DNA of 64,000 bases, taken from positions 1 to 64,000 of the forward strand of contig CAYQKM010000001.1 of assembly GCA_964418095.1 (NCBI GenBank), given 5' to 3'. Within the stretch, counting starts at the first letter, position 1, and each line of letters starts with the position of its first letter. Below are positions 17,967-27,770 of the stretch, piece by piece. The position numbers and the translations under genes are program-made. Below the pieces are notes generated by a model. The model worked only from the letters and a program-made list of their open reading frames with translations, searched no databases and had not been told where the DNA came from. Origin of the DNA: MWBV01 sp964418095 (GTDB lineage Archaea > Nanobdellota > Nanobdellia > Pacearchaeales > GW2011-AR1).

Positions 17967-20900
17967 TTATTTATTAACTTTCTCAACAACCTTTGAATCT
18001 GCTGTTTTCTTTTCAGATTCTTTCTTTGTTAACGGCCCAATTACTTTAACAAGTAATCCAGGTAATCCTGTTCCAACTGGTACAGGCTGATTTAAGATTA
18101 TGTTTTCTATTACACTTGATAATTTGTCTTTTCCACCTTTCAATGTTGCTTTAACAAACTGTGGAACAGGTGTTTCAAATGTTGCCCTTGCAAGTATAGA
18201 AGATTTCTGAGCAATAATTCCCATTCTTGTAACCCCTTTAATTTCCCCTGAATTAGTCATAGCATCTGAAACTAATTTTAAGTGCCTAATATCAATATCT
18301 AATCCCTGAGTTTTAAGAACCTCAGTTATTTCATTCATTAACAATTCCCTTGCAACTTCTATTCCGTATATTTCTGCAACTTCATAGAAATCATTAGAGA
18401 TAGTTTTTTCTGGGTTAACTTCTTTCATTAAAATAATCTCTTTAAGATTTGTTCCTAGGCTTGTTATAACAAAGTTATTATCTCTCTTCACTACAAGGAT
18501 TTGCTGAATTCCTTTAACTCCTGAAATTATTGATTCTTTAAGTTTTTCCTTTAACTTATACAAATCTCTAAATCCGGTTTTATCATCGGCACTAAGAGAA
18601 ATAGAGTCTTGTTTTTCTTTAACCTTAAATCCTTGCTTATTTAATATCTCACTTATCCTTTTAATATTTGTATGAGTGTATTTTAATCCTTCTTTATCTA
18701 TTTTCACCTCTATTTTTTTCTCTACAAAGTCAAGATTTATTTCTGAAGCAATTTCTTTAAGTCTAACTTCTTTTATTTTTTCAGCAACAAATCTAGCTCC
18801 TTCTTCATTATTATATTCTTTATTCAGATAAATTTCCATTTTTGGAGAAGAAGGCTTTTTTCTAGCATCAAAGATTTCAATTAATCTTGGCAATCCTGTT
18901 GTAACCTGCATTTCAGATACACCTGCCATATGGAATGTCCTTAATACCATCTGTGTTGATGCTTCACCAAAGGATTGCGCAGTTACTATTCCAATAGCTT
19001 CACCAGAATCTAATTTTTCTTTAAGATGTAATTTAGTAATATCAATTCCATCGTCTCCATATTTAAATTCTATAATATTATTATTGCTGTCTCTTACTGT
19101 TTCATCATATTCAACTCTTAAATCTTGAAGAGCGTTAGCCAATCTTCTATATAAGTAACCAGATTTAGGAGTTCTTAACCCAGTATCCATAAGAGAGTCT
19201 CTTCCTGTAATTGCCTGGAAGAAAAATTCATCTGGCCTCAATCCTTTTATGAATGGGTTCTCAATAAATCCTCTTGCCTTAGGAGATAAATCTCCTTTTT
19301 TAAAGAAAGACAATGTTCTATCATTATATCCAAAATCAACTCTTCTATTTCCAAGAGCTTGCTGTCCAACACACGATGCCATCTGAGTAATATTTAAAAT
19401 ATTTCCACCCCCTCCTGACTTAATCATATTACTTACAGGGTTTTCAGAAGGAAATTCTTTTTTTACTATTTCACTGATTCTTGTTCTTACTTCATTAAGT
19501 GTTTGAAGTATTCTTATTTCTCTTGATTCTTCTTTTGTTTTTCCTGGAATCAGTTCTAAAGTTCCATTACTATCTGCTTCAATTATATCTTGTGCTTTCT
19601 TCTGGGCTTTCTTTATAACTTCATCACACTGTTTAAGTATACTTTCACTTAAATCTAAATCATTAACAGAGATAGTAATTCCTCTTTCACTTAAATAATT
19701 CTTTCCAAGGTTAAATGCTTTTTTTATTATCTTAAATGCTTCTTCTCTTCCTATTGACTTATCAAGGACTTTAACTAATTCTCCATCTTCACTTCCAAAT
19801 GCTGTTTTATCTATTACACCTTTCACAATCTCTCCATCTTTAATTGTTATTGACTCATTTGAGAAATTAAATTTTGGTAAAATCTTTGAAAATACTTCTG
19901 CTCCTGAAACAGTTTTTTTAGTTATTTGAGCATCAACTTCTGAATTAAATAATAATTGATTAGCATAGTCAGATGAAACTTCATCTAATCCCATTAAATA
20001 GTTGCCAGTTATTGCATCCCCTATGCACCCTATTAAACTTGTATTATTTTTAGGAGAAATCAAATTTCTCTTTACATCGAGTATCATCTTTGCTTCTGCT
20101 CTTGCTTCTTCATTTTGTGGAGAGTGTATATTCATTTCATCACCATCAAAATCAGCATTATATGGGGCAGCTGCAGCAGGATGCAACCTAAATGTTCTCC
20201 CTGGCAAAACTCTTACAAAATGAGCCATTAAACTTCCTCTGTGAAGACTTGGATGCCTATTAAATAACACAATATCTCCGTCTTGAAGATGTCTTTCAAC
20301 TTGATACCCAGGAACAAGCTCATTAATTATCTCTTCTTTTAATTCATTTGTTATTTTCTTTCTTTTACCATCAGTTCTTATAACATAACTTGCACCAGGA
20401 TATTCTTCTCCTTTTTGTATTAATTTTTTTAATTTTTCAATATTTAAATCATTAACAGTCTCTGCAACAGTTACAATTCTTGCAATTTCAAAAGGCACTC
20501 CTACTTCATTTATGTCTATATCTGTATCAGGAGAGATGACTGTTCTGCCAGAATAATTAACTCTCTTTCCTGCAATGTTTTTTCTTATTCTTCCTTCTTT
20601 ACCTTTAATTCTTTCAGTAATTGTTTTTAAAGGTTGTCCACTCCTATGCCTTGCAGGAGGGATTCTTGTTACAGTATTATCAAAAAATGTTGTAATATGA
20701 AATTGCAATAAATCCCATAAATCTTCTATAATAACTTCAGGAGCACCCGCATTAAGATTCTCCCATAATCTCTGGTTTGCTCTTATTATGTCAGAAAGTT
20801 TATGTGTTAAATCATCTTCACTTCTTTCACCTGTTTCAAGGATAATTGAAGGTCTTACAGTAACAGGAGGAACTAAAAGAGAAGTTAAAATTGCCCACTC

Positions 20901-21458
20901 AGGTCTGCAAGCAGATGGATTAACTCCAATCTTTTTTAATTCTTCATCAGGTATCTTAGTTAATAATTCTCTTATTTCAATAGGGAATATTCTTGTTTTC
21001 CCTCTATAAAATGTTGTAGGCTTATCAAGTCTTACTCTCTCTTGAGGAGCTTGACAGTAAGGACATTTTTTAGCATCTTTAGCTTTTTTAGCTCTTTGAC
21101 TAGGAGTGTATTTCTCTAAATCTTTTTCACTTATCATTAATTTTCCACACTGATCGCAAAAACATCTTAAGCCCATTTCAATTAGTGGAACATATTTAAG
21201 ATGAACAGCAGGTCTTGCTAAATCAATGCTTCCAGAATGCCCTAAACACTCTTTTATTCTTCCACCACAAGTTCTGCATCTCACTCCTGGATCAACTGTT
21301 CCAAGTCTTAAATCCATTAAGCCTCCATCAACAGGATACCCATCAATATCATATAACTCAGGTGTAACTATTTTTGCACAAGAAAGTTTCTTGATATGTT
21401 CAGGACCAAATAAGCTAAACTTCATTTCTCCTATTTTCTTTTTTACTATTTTTGCCAT
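17967..21458 (-). CDS. rpoA: RNA polymerase subunit A, A' and A'' fused
   Basis: Encodes 1163 residues. This is the catalytic largest subunit. N-terminal zinc ligands CRTCGG...CLGHSG and CDQC...CPYC are present, as is the metal-binding catalytic loop NADFDGDEMN (about residue 430) and the A'' trigger region with TQMVLRTFHMAGV. In most archaea A' and A'' are separate genes; here the frame continues through the usual split point near YDETVRDSNNN without interruption. The trigger-loop lead-in reads AQSFGEAST rather than the common AQSIGEPGT. It starts 12 bases after rpoB. Confidence 0.96.
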   Translation of the reverse strand: MAKIVKKKIGEMKFSLFGPEHIKKLSCAKIVTPELYDIDGYPVDGGLMDLRLGTVDPGVRCRTCGGRIKECLGHSGSIDLARPAVHLKYVPLIEMGLRCFCDQCGKLMISEKDLEKYTPSQRAKKAKDAKKCPYCQAPQERVRLDKPTTFYRGKTRIFPIEIRELLTKIPDEELKKIGVNPSACRPEWAILTSLLVPPVTVRPSIILETGERSEDDLTHKLSDIIRANQRLWENLNAGAPEVIIEDLWDLLQFHITTFFDNTVTRIPPARHRSGQPLKTITERIKGKEGRIRKNIAGKRVNYSGRTVISPDTDIDINEVGVPFEIARIVTVAETVNDLNIEKLKKLIQKGEEYPGASYVIRTDGKRKKITNELKEEIINELVPGYQVERHLQDGDIVLFNRHPSLHRGSLMAHFVRVLPGRTFRLHPAAAAPYNADFDGDEMNIHSPQNEEARAEAKMILDVKRNLISPKNNTSLIGCIGDAITGNYLMGLDEVSSDYANQLLFNSEVDAQITKKTVSGAEVFSKILPKFNFSNESITIKDGEIVKGVIDKTAFGSEDGELVKVLDKSIGREEAFKIIKKAFNLGKNYLSERGITISVNDLDLSESILKQCDEVIKKAQKKAQDIIEADSNGTLELIPGKTKEESREIRILQTLNEVRTRISEIVKKEFPSENPVSNMIKSGGGGNILNITQMASCVGQQALGNRRVDFGYNDRTLSFFKKGDLSPKARGFIENPFIKGLRPDEFFFQAITGRDSLMDTGLRTPKSGYLYRRLANALQDLRVEYDETVRDSNNNIIEFKYGDDGIDITKLHLKEKLDSGEAIGIVTAQSFGEASTQMVLRTFHMAGVSEMQVTTGLPRLIEIFDARKKPSSPKMEIYLNKEYNNEEGARFVAEKIKEVRLKEIASEINLDFVEKKIEVKIDKEGLKYTHTNIKRISEILNKQGFKVKEKQDSISLSADDKTGFRDLYKLKEKLKESIISGVKGIQQILVVKRDNNFVITSLGTNLKEIILMKEVNPEKTISNDFYEVAEIYGIEVARELLMNEITEVLKTQGLDIDIRHLKLVSDAMTNSGEIKGVTRMGIIAQKSSILARATFETPVPQFVKATLKGGKDKLSSVIENIILNQPVPVGTGLPGLLVKVIGPLTKKESEKKTADSKVVEKVNK

Positions 21459-21469
21459 CTTATTTGTTT

Positions 21470-24400
21470 TTATTCGTATTTATTTTTTAAATCAAATGTG
21501 GTGTTTATATGAAGCCCCTCCAATTCTCCTAAAAGAAGTTTAAATGCATATGACACTTCAACTGGTTCAACTTCTTCACTTCCACACATAGGGCAGTATG
21601 TTTTTCCTCTTATGCTATCATCAATTGCAATTGTTCCACATTTAGTACAGATTGGTAAAACTACTTTATCTGAATCATATCTTTCTTTCAATAACAGTGA
21701 TGCTCCATGCGCTACCAATGCTTGTTGCTCCATTTCTCCTAATCTCAATGCTCCTCCTCTCGCTCTTCCTTCAATTGGTTGTCTTGTAAGAAGTGCAACT
21801 TTTCCTGAAGCTCTTCCATGAATCTTATTTCCTACCATATATTTTAATTTTAAGTAATATAAATCTCCAACAAATATTTTTGAGATAATTCTTTTTCCTG
21901 TAACTCCATCATACATTGTCTCTTTACCATCAAATCTAAATCCCATGCTTTCAAGCTGCTCTTCTAACTCTTTTTTACTCATTCCAGAGAAAGAAGTTCC
22001 ATCAACTATTTCTCCTCTTAAAGAACCTACTTTACCTGCAAGCAACTCTAATAAATATCCAACAGTCATTCTCGATGGTAATCCATGAGGATTAAAAATC
22101 ACATCTGGTTTTATTCCTCTAGAAGTAAAGGGTACATCTTCTTCAGGAAGTATCATTCCAACAACTCCTTTCTGCCCGTGTGCTGTTGCAAATTTATCTC
22201 CAAGCTCAGGTATTCTTTGATCTCTTGTTTTAACTTGAACTATTTTATTGCCTTCACAATCTTCTGTAATAAACACTGATTCAACAATCCCTTTTTCTTC
22301 TTGTCTCATAGAAACACTAGATTCTTTTTTTGTTCTTATTGAGATTTCTCTTGCTTCAGATAAGAACTTTGGAGGAGACATCTTACCTATCATTACTTCT
22401 CCTTCATTAACTTCTGCTTCAGGTGAGATTATTCCATCATCTTCTAAATGATTATAACTTGATTCCATCTTATATCCTGAAGAATCTTTTTCAGGCATAG
22501 CAATCTCATCTTTTAATCCTCCTGCATAATTCATTTCTATTGCAGAATATGGTCTAAAGTAAAAGCTTCTTCCAAGCCCTCTATCTAAGCTTCCTTTATT
22601 TAAAATTAAAGCGTCTTCCATATTGTATCCTTCATAAGTCATTATAGCAACAACAAGATTTTGTCCTGCTGGATAAGTATCTAAAGTATTGTAAACAAAG
22701 CTTCTAACTATTGGTCTTTGTGGATATTGCAATATACTTACATCAGTATCTAATCTACACAAATAATTTGCAGAATATAATCCTAGTGCCTGTTTTTGTG
22801 TTTTTGAACCTCTGTTTAATCTTGAACTCTGATTATGATTTCCATACGGAACAAGACTTGTAACTGTTCCAAATAGTGAAACAGGGTCAATTTCTAAATG
22901 TGTGTGCTCAGAAGTTAATTCTCCTTCACTTAATGAAACAAGAGCATTTTCTTCTTCAGCAGCGTCTATATATTCTATTATTCCTTTTTGAAGCAATCCT
23001 TTCCAACCCAGTTCTCCTTGTTCTATCTGAATCAAATGTTCAGCTTTAAGTTTAGAGACACCATTCTCAACAATAATTAGAGGCCTTAAAACTCTTCCAG
23101 ATTCAGTTGAAATATAAATTGTTTTTATTCCCTCATCTTCTCTAAAACTCATTTCAAGTGGAAGTTGATTTTCCCTCCTCTTTTCTCTCATTTGTTGAAC
23201 AAATTTGTTTCCGTCATCAATCACTCCAATAAACATACCATTAAAGAAAACATCATAATTTCCAACACCTTCAGGATTAAGTCCTAATGCTTCTAAATCT
23301 TTTGCAAATTTGAGCTTATCAAAGTCTACTCTTGTTGAAACTTTTGCAAGTATAGCTAAATTTTTTCTTAAACCGATTTCTGTTCCTTCTGGGGTTTCAA
23401 TAGGGCAAAATCTCCCATAATGGGTTGGATGTAATGTTCTTGCTAAAAAGTTTTCCTGATCTCCAGGGAGCATGCTTGAAACTCTTTGCAGCTGAGAGAT
23501 TGTTGCTAGGTAATTTGTCTTATCAATATTTTGAGTTATTCCTGAACGTTCTCCTGTCCAAGAACCAGTTGCAATTGCAGACTCAACTCTATGAGAAAAT
23601 AAAGTAGATTTAGCCAATACTTTTATTGAAAAGTATTTTTTTCTTTTAGCAGATTTTTGCAAAGAGTATTGTAAATCTCTAACCAATATACCTAAATTAA
23701 CTCTAAATAATGTAGCAAGTAAATCACCTGAAAGTCTTACTCTTTTATTTGCATAATGATCTTTATCTGTTCTTAGTTTAGGGTTTTCTTTAGCAATTAA
23801 AAATTGTTTAATGAATTTGCAGAGTGTTATTGCTTTCTTCATTCTATCTTCTTTCTTTTGTCCAATGTGCGGAAATAAATATGAATCTATTCTTTGTTTA
23901 ACTCTATCTAAAATTTCTTTTTTAGTTCCTTGAAGATTTGTTTTTTCAGCAATAAACATCATAGCATCTTCTTTCTCAACTATGCTTGAATATTCATATA
24001 AATTAACAATTACACTGTCTGTCTCCTTTCCAATGTATTTTGCAATATCAGATTCTTTTGTTAATCCAAGTGCTTTAAGTAATATAACAGCAGGGATATC
24101 TTTAAACCTGCTAAAGGAAACATTAATTATACTTTCTTTATTTTCAGTTATTGTAACCGGTATTTTGTAAGTTCCTTTTAATGAAAATAATTTAAGTGTT
24201 AAATCTCCTTTTTTATTATTCTCGATAAATGGTTGGTTTTCAGCTAAATCCTCAGCCATTATCATTACCCTCTCATTTCCTTTTATTATAAAATATCCTC
24301 CTGGGTCTAAAGGGTCATTATAATTAGTGATTAGTTCTTCTTTAGACATTCCTGAAGTATTGCATTTTTTACTTCTTACCATAATAGGGACTCTTCCTAT

Positions 24401-24724
24401 TTCAACAATTTCAGAATCTATTTGATTATCTTTTTTCACAGTTAATTCAAGGTTTATAGGAGCAGAATAGGTAAGTTTTCTTAATCTTGCATCAGAAGGA
24501 GTTATTAAAGAATGGCTTCCATCAGCCTCGGTAACTATCGGTTTTCCAACATCGATTTTCCCAAGAGTTATTTCAAATTCTTCATTTACAATAGTTTCTG
24601 AAATCTCATCTACTATTTCCTGAAGCTTCTTTTCTATAAAATTATTAAATGAGATTATATTTGATTCAACTAGAGAGTGTTCCTTTAGATAATTTTTAAC
24701 TATTATGTGTCCTTTTTTTTCCAT
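21470..24724 (-). CDS. rpoB: RNA polymerase subunit B (undivided)
   Basis: Encodes 1084 residues, the second largest subunit with B'' and B' in one chain. Landmarks: RTLHPTHYGRFCPIETPEG near residue 440, MTYEGYNMEDALILNKGS, GDKFATAHGQKGVVG, and the C-terminal zinc ribbon CTKC...CPMC. It lies between rpoH and rpoA in the standard archaeal order, nine bases after rpoH. Confidence 0.97.
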   Translation of the reverse strand: MEKKGHIIVKNYLKEHSLVESNIISFNNFIEKKLQEIVDEISETIVNEEFEITLGKIDVGKPIVTEADGSHSLITPSDARLRKLTYSAPINLELTVKKDNQIDSEIVEIGRVPIMVRSKKCNTSGMSKEELITNYNDPLDPGGYFIIKGNERVMIMAEDLAENQPFIENNKKGDLTLKLFSLKGTYKIPVTITENKESIINVSFSRFKDIPAVILLKALGLTKESDIAKYIGKETDSVIVNLYEYSSIVEKEDAMMFIAEKTNLQGTKKEILDRVKQRIDSYLFPHIGQKKEDRMKKAITLCKFIKQFLIAKENPKLRTDKDHYANKRVRLSGDLLATLFRVNLGILVRDLQYSLQKSAKRKKYFSIKVLAKSTLFSHRVESAIATGSWTGERSGITQNIDKTNYLATISQLQRVSSMLPGDQENFLARTLHPTHYGRFCPIETPEGTEIGLRKNLAILAKVSTRVDFDKLKFAKDLEALGLNPEGVGNYDVFFNGMFIGVIDDGNKFVQQMREKRRENQLPLEMSFREDEGIKTIYISTESGRVLRPLIIVENGVSKLKAEHLIQIEQGELGWKGLLQKGIIEYIDAAEEENALVSLSEGELTSEHTHLEIDPVSLFGTVTSLVPYGNHNQSSRLNRGSKTQKQALGLYSANYLCRLDTDVSILQYPQRPIVRSFVYNTLDTYPAGQNLVVAIMTYEGYNMEDALILNKGSLDRGLGRSFYFRPYSAIEMNYAGGLKDEIAMPEKDSSGYKMESSYNHLEDDGIISPEAEVNEGEVMIGKMSPPKFLSEAREISIRTKKESSVSMRQEEKGIVESVFITEDCEGNKIVQVKTRDQRIPELGDKFATAHGQKGVVGMILPEEDVPFTSRGIKPDVIFNPHGLPSRMTVGYLLELLAGKVGSLRGEIVDGTSFSGMSKKELEEQLESMGFRFDGKETMYDGVTGKRIISKIFVGDLYYLKLKYMVGNKIHGRASGKVALLTRQPIEGRARGGALRLGEMEQQALVAHGASLLLKERYDSDKVVLPICTKCGTIAIDDSIRGKTYCPMCGSEEVEPVEVSYAFKLLLGELEGLHINTTFDLKNKYE

Positions 24725-24733
24725 TTATTTACC

Positions 24734-24961
24734 TTATACTACAACTCTATAGTACAAATTTACTTTTCCTTCCTCAGCTCTTTCTATTTTTATTACATCA
24801 CCAACAGCACAATTCAAATTTGCGAGCGCAGCATCGCTGTTAAGGATTTTAGGTAATTGAGATTTAGATATGTTATATTTCTTTAATAATTCTTGAGTTT
24901 CCTTTTCATTGAGTTTTATGTGTTTTGGTTGTAGAATGTGCATCTTGGCTCGGCATGTCAT
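24734..24961 (-). CDS. rpoH: RNA polymerase subunit H (Rpo5)
   Basis: Encodes 75 residues, matching Rpo5, which docks on the jaw of RNA polymerase. Motifs: LQPKHIKLNEKE, LLKKYNISKSQLPKIL, GDVIKIERAEEG. An internal ATG at 24943 (MHILQPKH) is a possible start that fits family length more closely; the outer start is kept because an AT-rich TATA-like AAATATTTA is about 33 bases upstream. It leads the rpo-str cluster. Confidence 0.93.
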   Translation of the reverse strand: MTCRAKMHILQPKHIKLNEKETQELLKKYNISKSQLPKILNSDAALANLNCAVGDVIKIERAEEGKVNLYYRVVV

Positions 24962-25055
24962 TTAATCCTCAGCACAAGGGCCACAGGATAAATATTTAAC
25001 AACTTTGTGATAATAAAAGATACTGAAAATTGGTTTTTAAATCTTTCGGATTACT

Positions 25056-25114
25056 CAGCTTTGCACAATAAGCAATTCCTGCACAAAAAGTGATATAGTT
25101 TTTATGCAAAGCTG
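25056..25114. repeat. 10-bp inverted repeat between tRNA-Lys and rpoH
   Basis: CAGCTTTGCA (25056-25065) and TGCAAAGCTG (25105-25114) are exact complements and would close a 59-base hairpin with smaller internal pairings (AAAAAC...TTTTT and GCA...TGC). It lies in the leader of the rpoH cluster on the minus strand. It may be a small RNA or a leader structure; no ACA or C/D boxes are evident. Confidence 0.5.
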
Positions 25115-25156
25115 GATTATTCTATCCCACAGAGTAAATGCTTTTTAAACATTAAA

Positions 25157-25231
25157 TGGCCCCGATGGGATTTGAACCCACGACACCTGGATTAAAAGTC
25201 CAGTGCTCTAACCAGACTGAGCTACGGAGCC
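25157..25231 (-). tRNA. tRNA-Lys (TTT)
   Basis: A cloverleaf on the minus strand: acceptor GGCTCCG with CGGGGCC (one G-U pair), D arm AGCTCAGTCTGGTTAGAGC, anticodon stem-loop CTGGACTTTTAATCCAG giving anticodon TTT, T arm GTGGGTTCAAATCCCAT, discriminator A, no encoded CCA. A truncated copy of its 5' part lies just upstream. Confidence 0.95.
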
Positions 25232-25317
25232 ATATCTTGTAGCTTCATATTTCTCAGGATGGTTTGTTCGTTAGAACTCTAACCAGACTGAGCTACGGAG
25301 CCATATGAGCCATATCT
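25206..25317 (-). repeat. Duplicated 5' part of tRNA-Lys
   Basis: Thirty bases covering the 5' end of tRNA-Lys through its D arm (25206-25235) recur exactly at 25277-25306, and an 11-base piece GAGCCATATCT appears again at 25307-25317. About 40 unrelated bases lie between the copies and contain AGCTTCATA, which also occurs in the smc duplication. The partial copy cannot fold into a tRNA. Confidence 0.85.
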
Positions 25318-25471
25318 CAAAAAAAGATACAAATACTTTATAAAATTATCCAATACACCCAAAGCTCTTAAGTTTTACAATTAACATTTTTTAATAAACA
25401 ATATTCTTAAGAAACTGGGGAATAAAATATATGGATTAGATCTTCAAAGAAGTTTTTAGAGAATAAATCTC

Positions 25472-25738
25472 CTAACCCTTTTCAGCTAAACTATCCAATG
25501 TCTTAATATGTTTTATTAATTCAGTGGCAATATCACTTCCAATATTACCCATCCATTCTCTGGAACTCTGGATTTTAATAACCTCTTCGTGTTGAAATTT
25601 TCTGTTAAACACCTTTTCAGCCTCACTATGATTCCAGAATTCCCCTGTAACAATGGATGTGCTCCCGTTAATCAGACTTTTATAGGTTATAATATATGTC
25701 TGCTTTTCCCCATATTCAGCTTTATAATCAAAAGTCAT
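25472..25738 (-). CDS. Hypothetical protein, 88 aa
   Basis: A small soluble protein with a beta-rich N-terminus (KQTYIITYKSLINGSTSIVTGEFWNHSEAEKVF) followed by a helix. The pattern of strand, strand, helix is similar to many short DPANN proteins. No domain is recognised. It is preceded by thioredoxin in genome order but both are read leftward, so it would follow none of the nucleotide genes in a transcript. Confidence 0.5.
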   Translation of the reverse strand: MTFDYKAEYGEKQTYIITYKSLINGSTSIVTGEFWNHSEAEKVFNRKFQHEEVIKIQSSREWMGNIGSDIATELIKHIKTLDSLAEKG

Positions 25739-25797
25739 AATCAGATAGACAGATTTTAGTTTATAAAAATTATTATAATTAAATTGTAATTTAACAC

Positions 25798-26109
25798 TTA
25801 CAAGAATTTTTTTAATCTTTCAGAAAAATCTTCTTCACTCATTGCTCCAACAAAGTTTCCAACAGATTTTCCATTCTTAAATACTACAAAATTAGGAATT
25901 GATGAAACTCCAAACTTTTGCGCAATTTCTTGTCCATCTTCAACATTTACTTTCCCAACTTTAAGTTTTCCTGAAAATTTTTCAGCAATATCTTGAACAA
26001 TAGGACCCATCATTACACAAGGCATACACCAATCAGCATAAAAGTCAATTAATACTGTCCCTTCTTTTATGAAATCATTAAATTTACCGTTTGTTAATTC
26101 TATTACCAT
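25798..26109 (-). CDS. trxA: Thioredoxin
   Basis: Encodes 103 residues. The redox site is WCMPC (about residues 28-32; classical thioredoxin has WCGPC), with the cis-Pro loop VSSIPNFVVFKNG. It reduces disulfides and likely receives electrons from TrxB (155-1078). Thioredoxin could also recycle the class II ribonucleotide reductase encoded upstream at 28757-31468. It follows thyA on the same strand. Confidence 0.95.
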   Translation of the reverse strand: MVIELTNGKFNDFIKEGTVLIDFYADWCMPCVMMGPIVQDIAEKFSGKLKVGKVNVEDGQEIAQKFGVSSIPNFVVFKNGKSVGNFVGAMSEEDFSERLKKFL

Positions 26110-26156
26110 GGCTTTTATAAAAATTAAGTATATTTAAAAGTGTTGGTTATCAGTTT

Positions 26157-27272
26157 TTATACACACATCTTTCTTCTAATTGCAGGATGAGGATTATATC
26201 CGCTAATTACAAAGTCATCAATATCTAACTCATCAAAAGGCTTTTTAGCAATTGTTAATCTAGGAAGGGGTCTTGGTTCTCTTGATAATTGTTCTAAAAT
26301 AGCTGTAATATGGTCATACTTTTTTTCATTCTCATCAGCAGGTGCATTTTTGTTAACCCAATCTCTAACTTCTAAATATCCTGATTTATCACCTATTTTC
26401 TTTTCTAAATCTCTAACAGATTTAATTTTATCTTTTACTGTTTCAAAATTTTGTTTATACCACTCTGTCCTTTTCCCAATTGAGCAATAAAAATGACTAT
26501 CTCCAAATGTGTGAACAAATGTTTTAGGAGTCATTCCTGTTTCTTGTGCAATAACTTGAGTTAATAAAGCATAACTCGCCTTATTAAAAGGAACACCTAA
26601 AAATTGATCACAACTTCTCTGATACAATTGCAATTCTAATTCCCCCTCTTCATTTCCAGTCGCCTGATATAAAACATGACAAGGAGGCAAAGACATATCT
26701 GGGACATCTCCTGGATTCCAAGCACTGACAATGTGTTTTTTTCCAGTAGGTTTTTTCTTTAACCCTTCAATCATATTCTTTAATTGATCTATCTCAACAA
26801 TTTTGCCTTTATTTTTATCAAAATATTTCCATCTTCTCCACTGCTCACCATAAATTGGTCCAGCTTGTCCCCATCTCTCTGCAAATCCATCTTTATCTTC
26901 TCTTATTAATTTTCCATATTCTTCCATTGCTGCATCCCAATCAGGAGAGTATTTTTTTATTCCTTTAGGAAAAATACCTTCTTCAACCATGCCCGGAAGA
27001 TTGTACTGAAATGCATCTGGTCTCCAAATAGGACATTTATTATCTTCTACATATTTTATATTTGTATCTCCTCTTAAAAACCAAATTGTTTCATGAAGCA
27101 TAGAATTTACTGCCATATCCTTTGTAGTTAATAATGGCCAACCCTCTCTTAAATCATGAACACTCTGATACCCAAATAAAGAAATAATTCCTGACTCTTT
27201 ACTCCCACCTTTAAAATTAGAGCGAGGAGAAGTTAAAATATCTAATGAATGCTCTAAATATTGTTTTACCAT
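26157..27272 (-). CDS. thyA: Thymidylate synthase (ThyA type)
   Basis: Converts dUMP to dTMP with methylenetetrahydrofolate. Recognised by the catalytic-Cys motif LPPCHVLYQ, followed by LQLYQRSCDQFLGVPFN and ALLTQVIAQETGM, and the C-terminal NPHPAIRRKMCV block. At 371 aa it is about 100 longer than E. coli ThyA (264 aa), with insertions in the N-terminal half and near residue 300, as in some larger archaeal and phage forms. It lies downstream of dut, dCMP deaminase and nrdJ, which supply its substrate. Confidence 0.95.
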   Translation of the reverse strand: MVKQYLEHSLDILTSPRSNFKGGSKESGIISLFGYQSVHDLREGWPLLTTKDMAVNSMLHETIWFLRGDTNIKYVEDNKCPIWRPDAFQYNLPGMVEEGIFPKGIKKYSPDWDAAMEEYGKLIREDKDGFAERWGQAGPIYGEQWRRWKYFDKNKGKIVEIDQLKNMIEGLKKKPTGKKHIVSAWNPGDVPDMSLPPCHVLYQATGNEEGELELQLYQRSCDQFLGVPFNKASYALLTQVIAQETGMTPKTFVHTFGDSHFYCSIGKRTEWYKQNFETVKDKIKSVRDLEKKIGDKSGYLEVRDWVNKNAPADENEKKYDHITAILEQLSREPRPLPRLTIAKKPFDELDIDDFVISGYNPHPAIRRKMCV

Positions 27273-27332
27273 CTTTATTATAAAATAAAATTTATATTAC
27301 CTTATAAGCATAATTGAATTATAACATATATT

Positions 27333-27770
27333 TCATAGTTTTTTTATTAATGCAAACCCTCCATCTTTTTCAGACATCTCCTTTAAAAGTTCTGAAATGT
27401 CTTTTTTGATCAATTTACAATTAACAGGGTTGATTATCTCTAAATAAGGGTCATTAAAATATTTTAACACATACACATGTTTATTTATTCCAACAAACCC
27501 TTCATTTTTATTCATTTCTTCAAGTAAACTATCTGGCTCGTGAAAAGGAGTCTCATTCCAAAAATAATGTTTATAATCAAATCCATTTGAAAGAAGAAAA
27601 TCACTTATACTTGCATCATTAACAAAGTATCCTCCATTTTTTCCAGGAGTTAAATTTTTTGAAATTTCTTCTTGGGAAAATTCTAGATTATAATTTCTTA
27701 AAATAGATTGCAAAACAGAACATACACAAAAATCATATTTTTCTTGAGGAGTTACTCTAAACTCTTTCAT
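27333..27770 (-). CDS. Possible C39-like cysteine peptidase-fold protein
   Basis: The start at 27770 gives an ATGA overlap with dut and 145 aa. The layout Cys near the start (KYDFCVCSVLQSILRNYN), GGYFVNDASISDFLLSNGF in the middle, then a His in NKHVYVLKYFND followed by LEIINPVN, matches papain-like C39 peptidases (Cys, then His and Asp/Asn). There is no signal peptide, so it would act in the cytoplasm. Its role inside a nucleotide operon is unclear. The family call is inference from motif order. Confidence 0.5.
   Translation of the reverse strand: MKEFRVTPQEKYDFCVCSVLQSILRNYNLEFSQEEISKNLTPGKNGGYFVNDASISDFLLSNGFDYKHYFWNETPFHEPDSLLEEMNKNEGFVGINKHVYVLKYFNDPYLEIINPVNCKLIKKDISELLKEMSEKDGGFALIKKL

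Noticed and set aside
25277..25306. Second tRNA-Lys gene
   Set aside because: Only the 5' part is copied; anticodon, T arm and acceptor 3' strand are missing.
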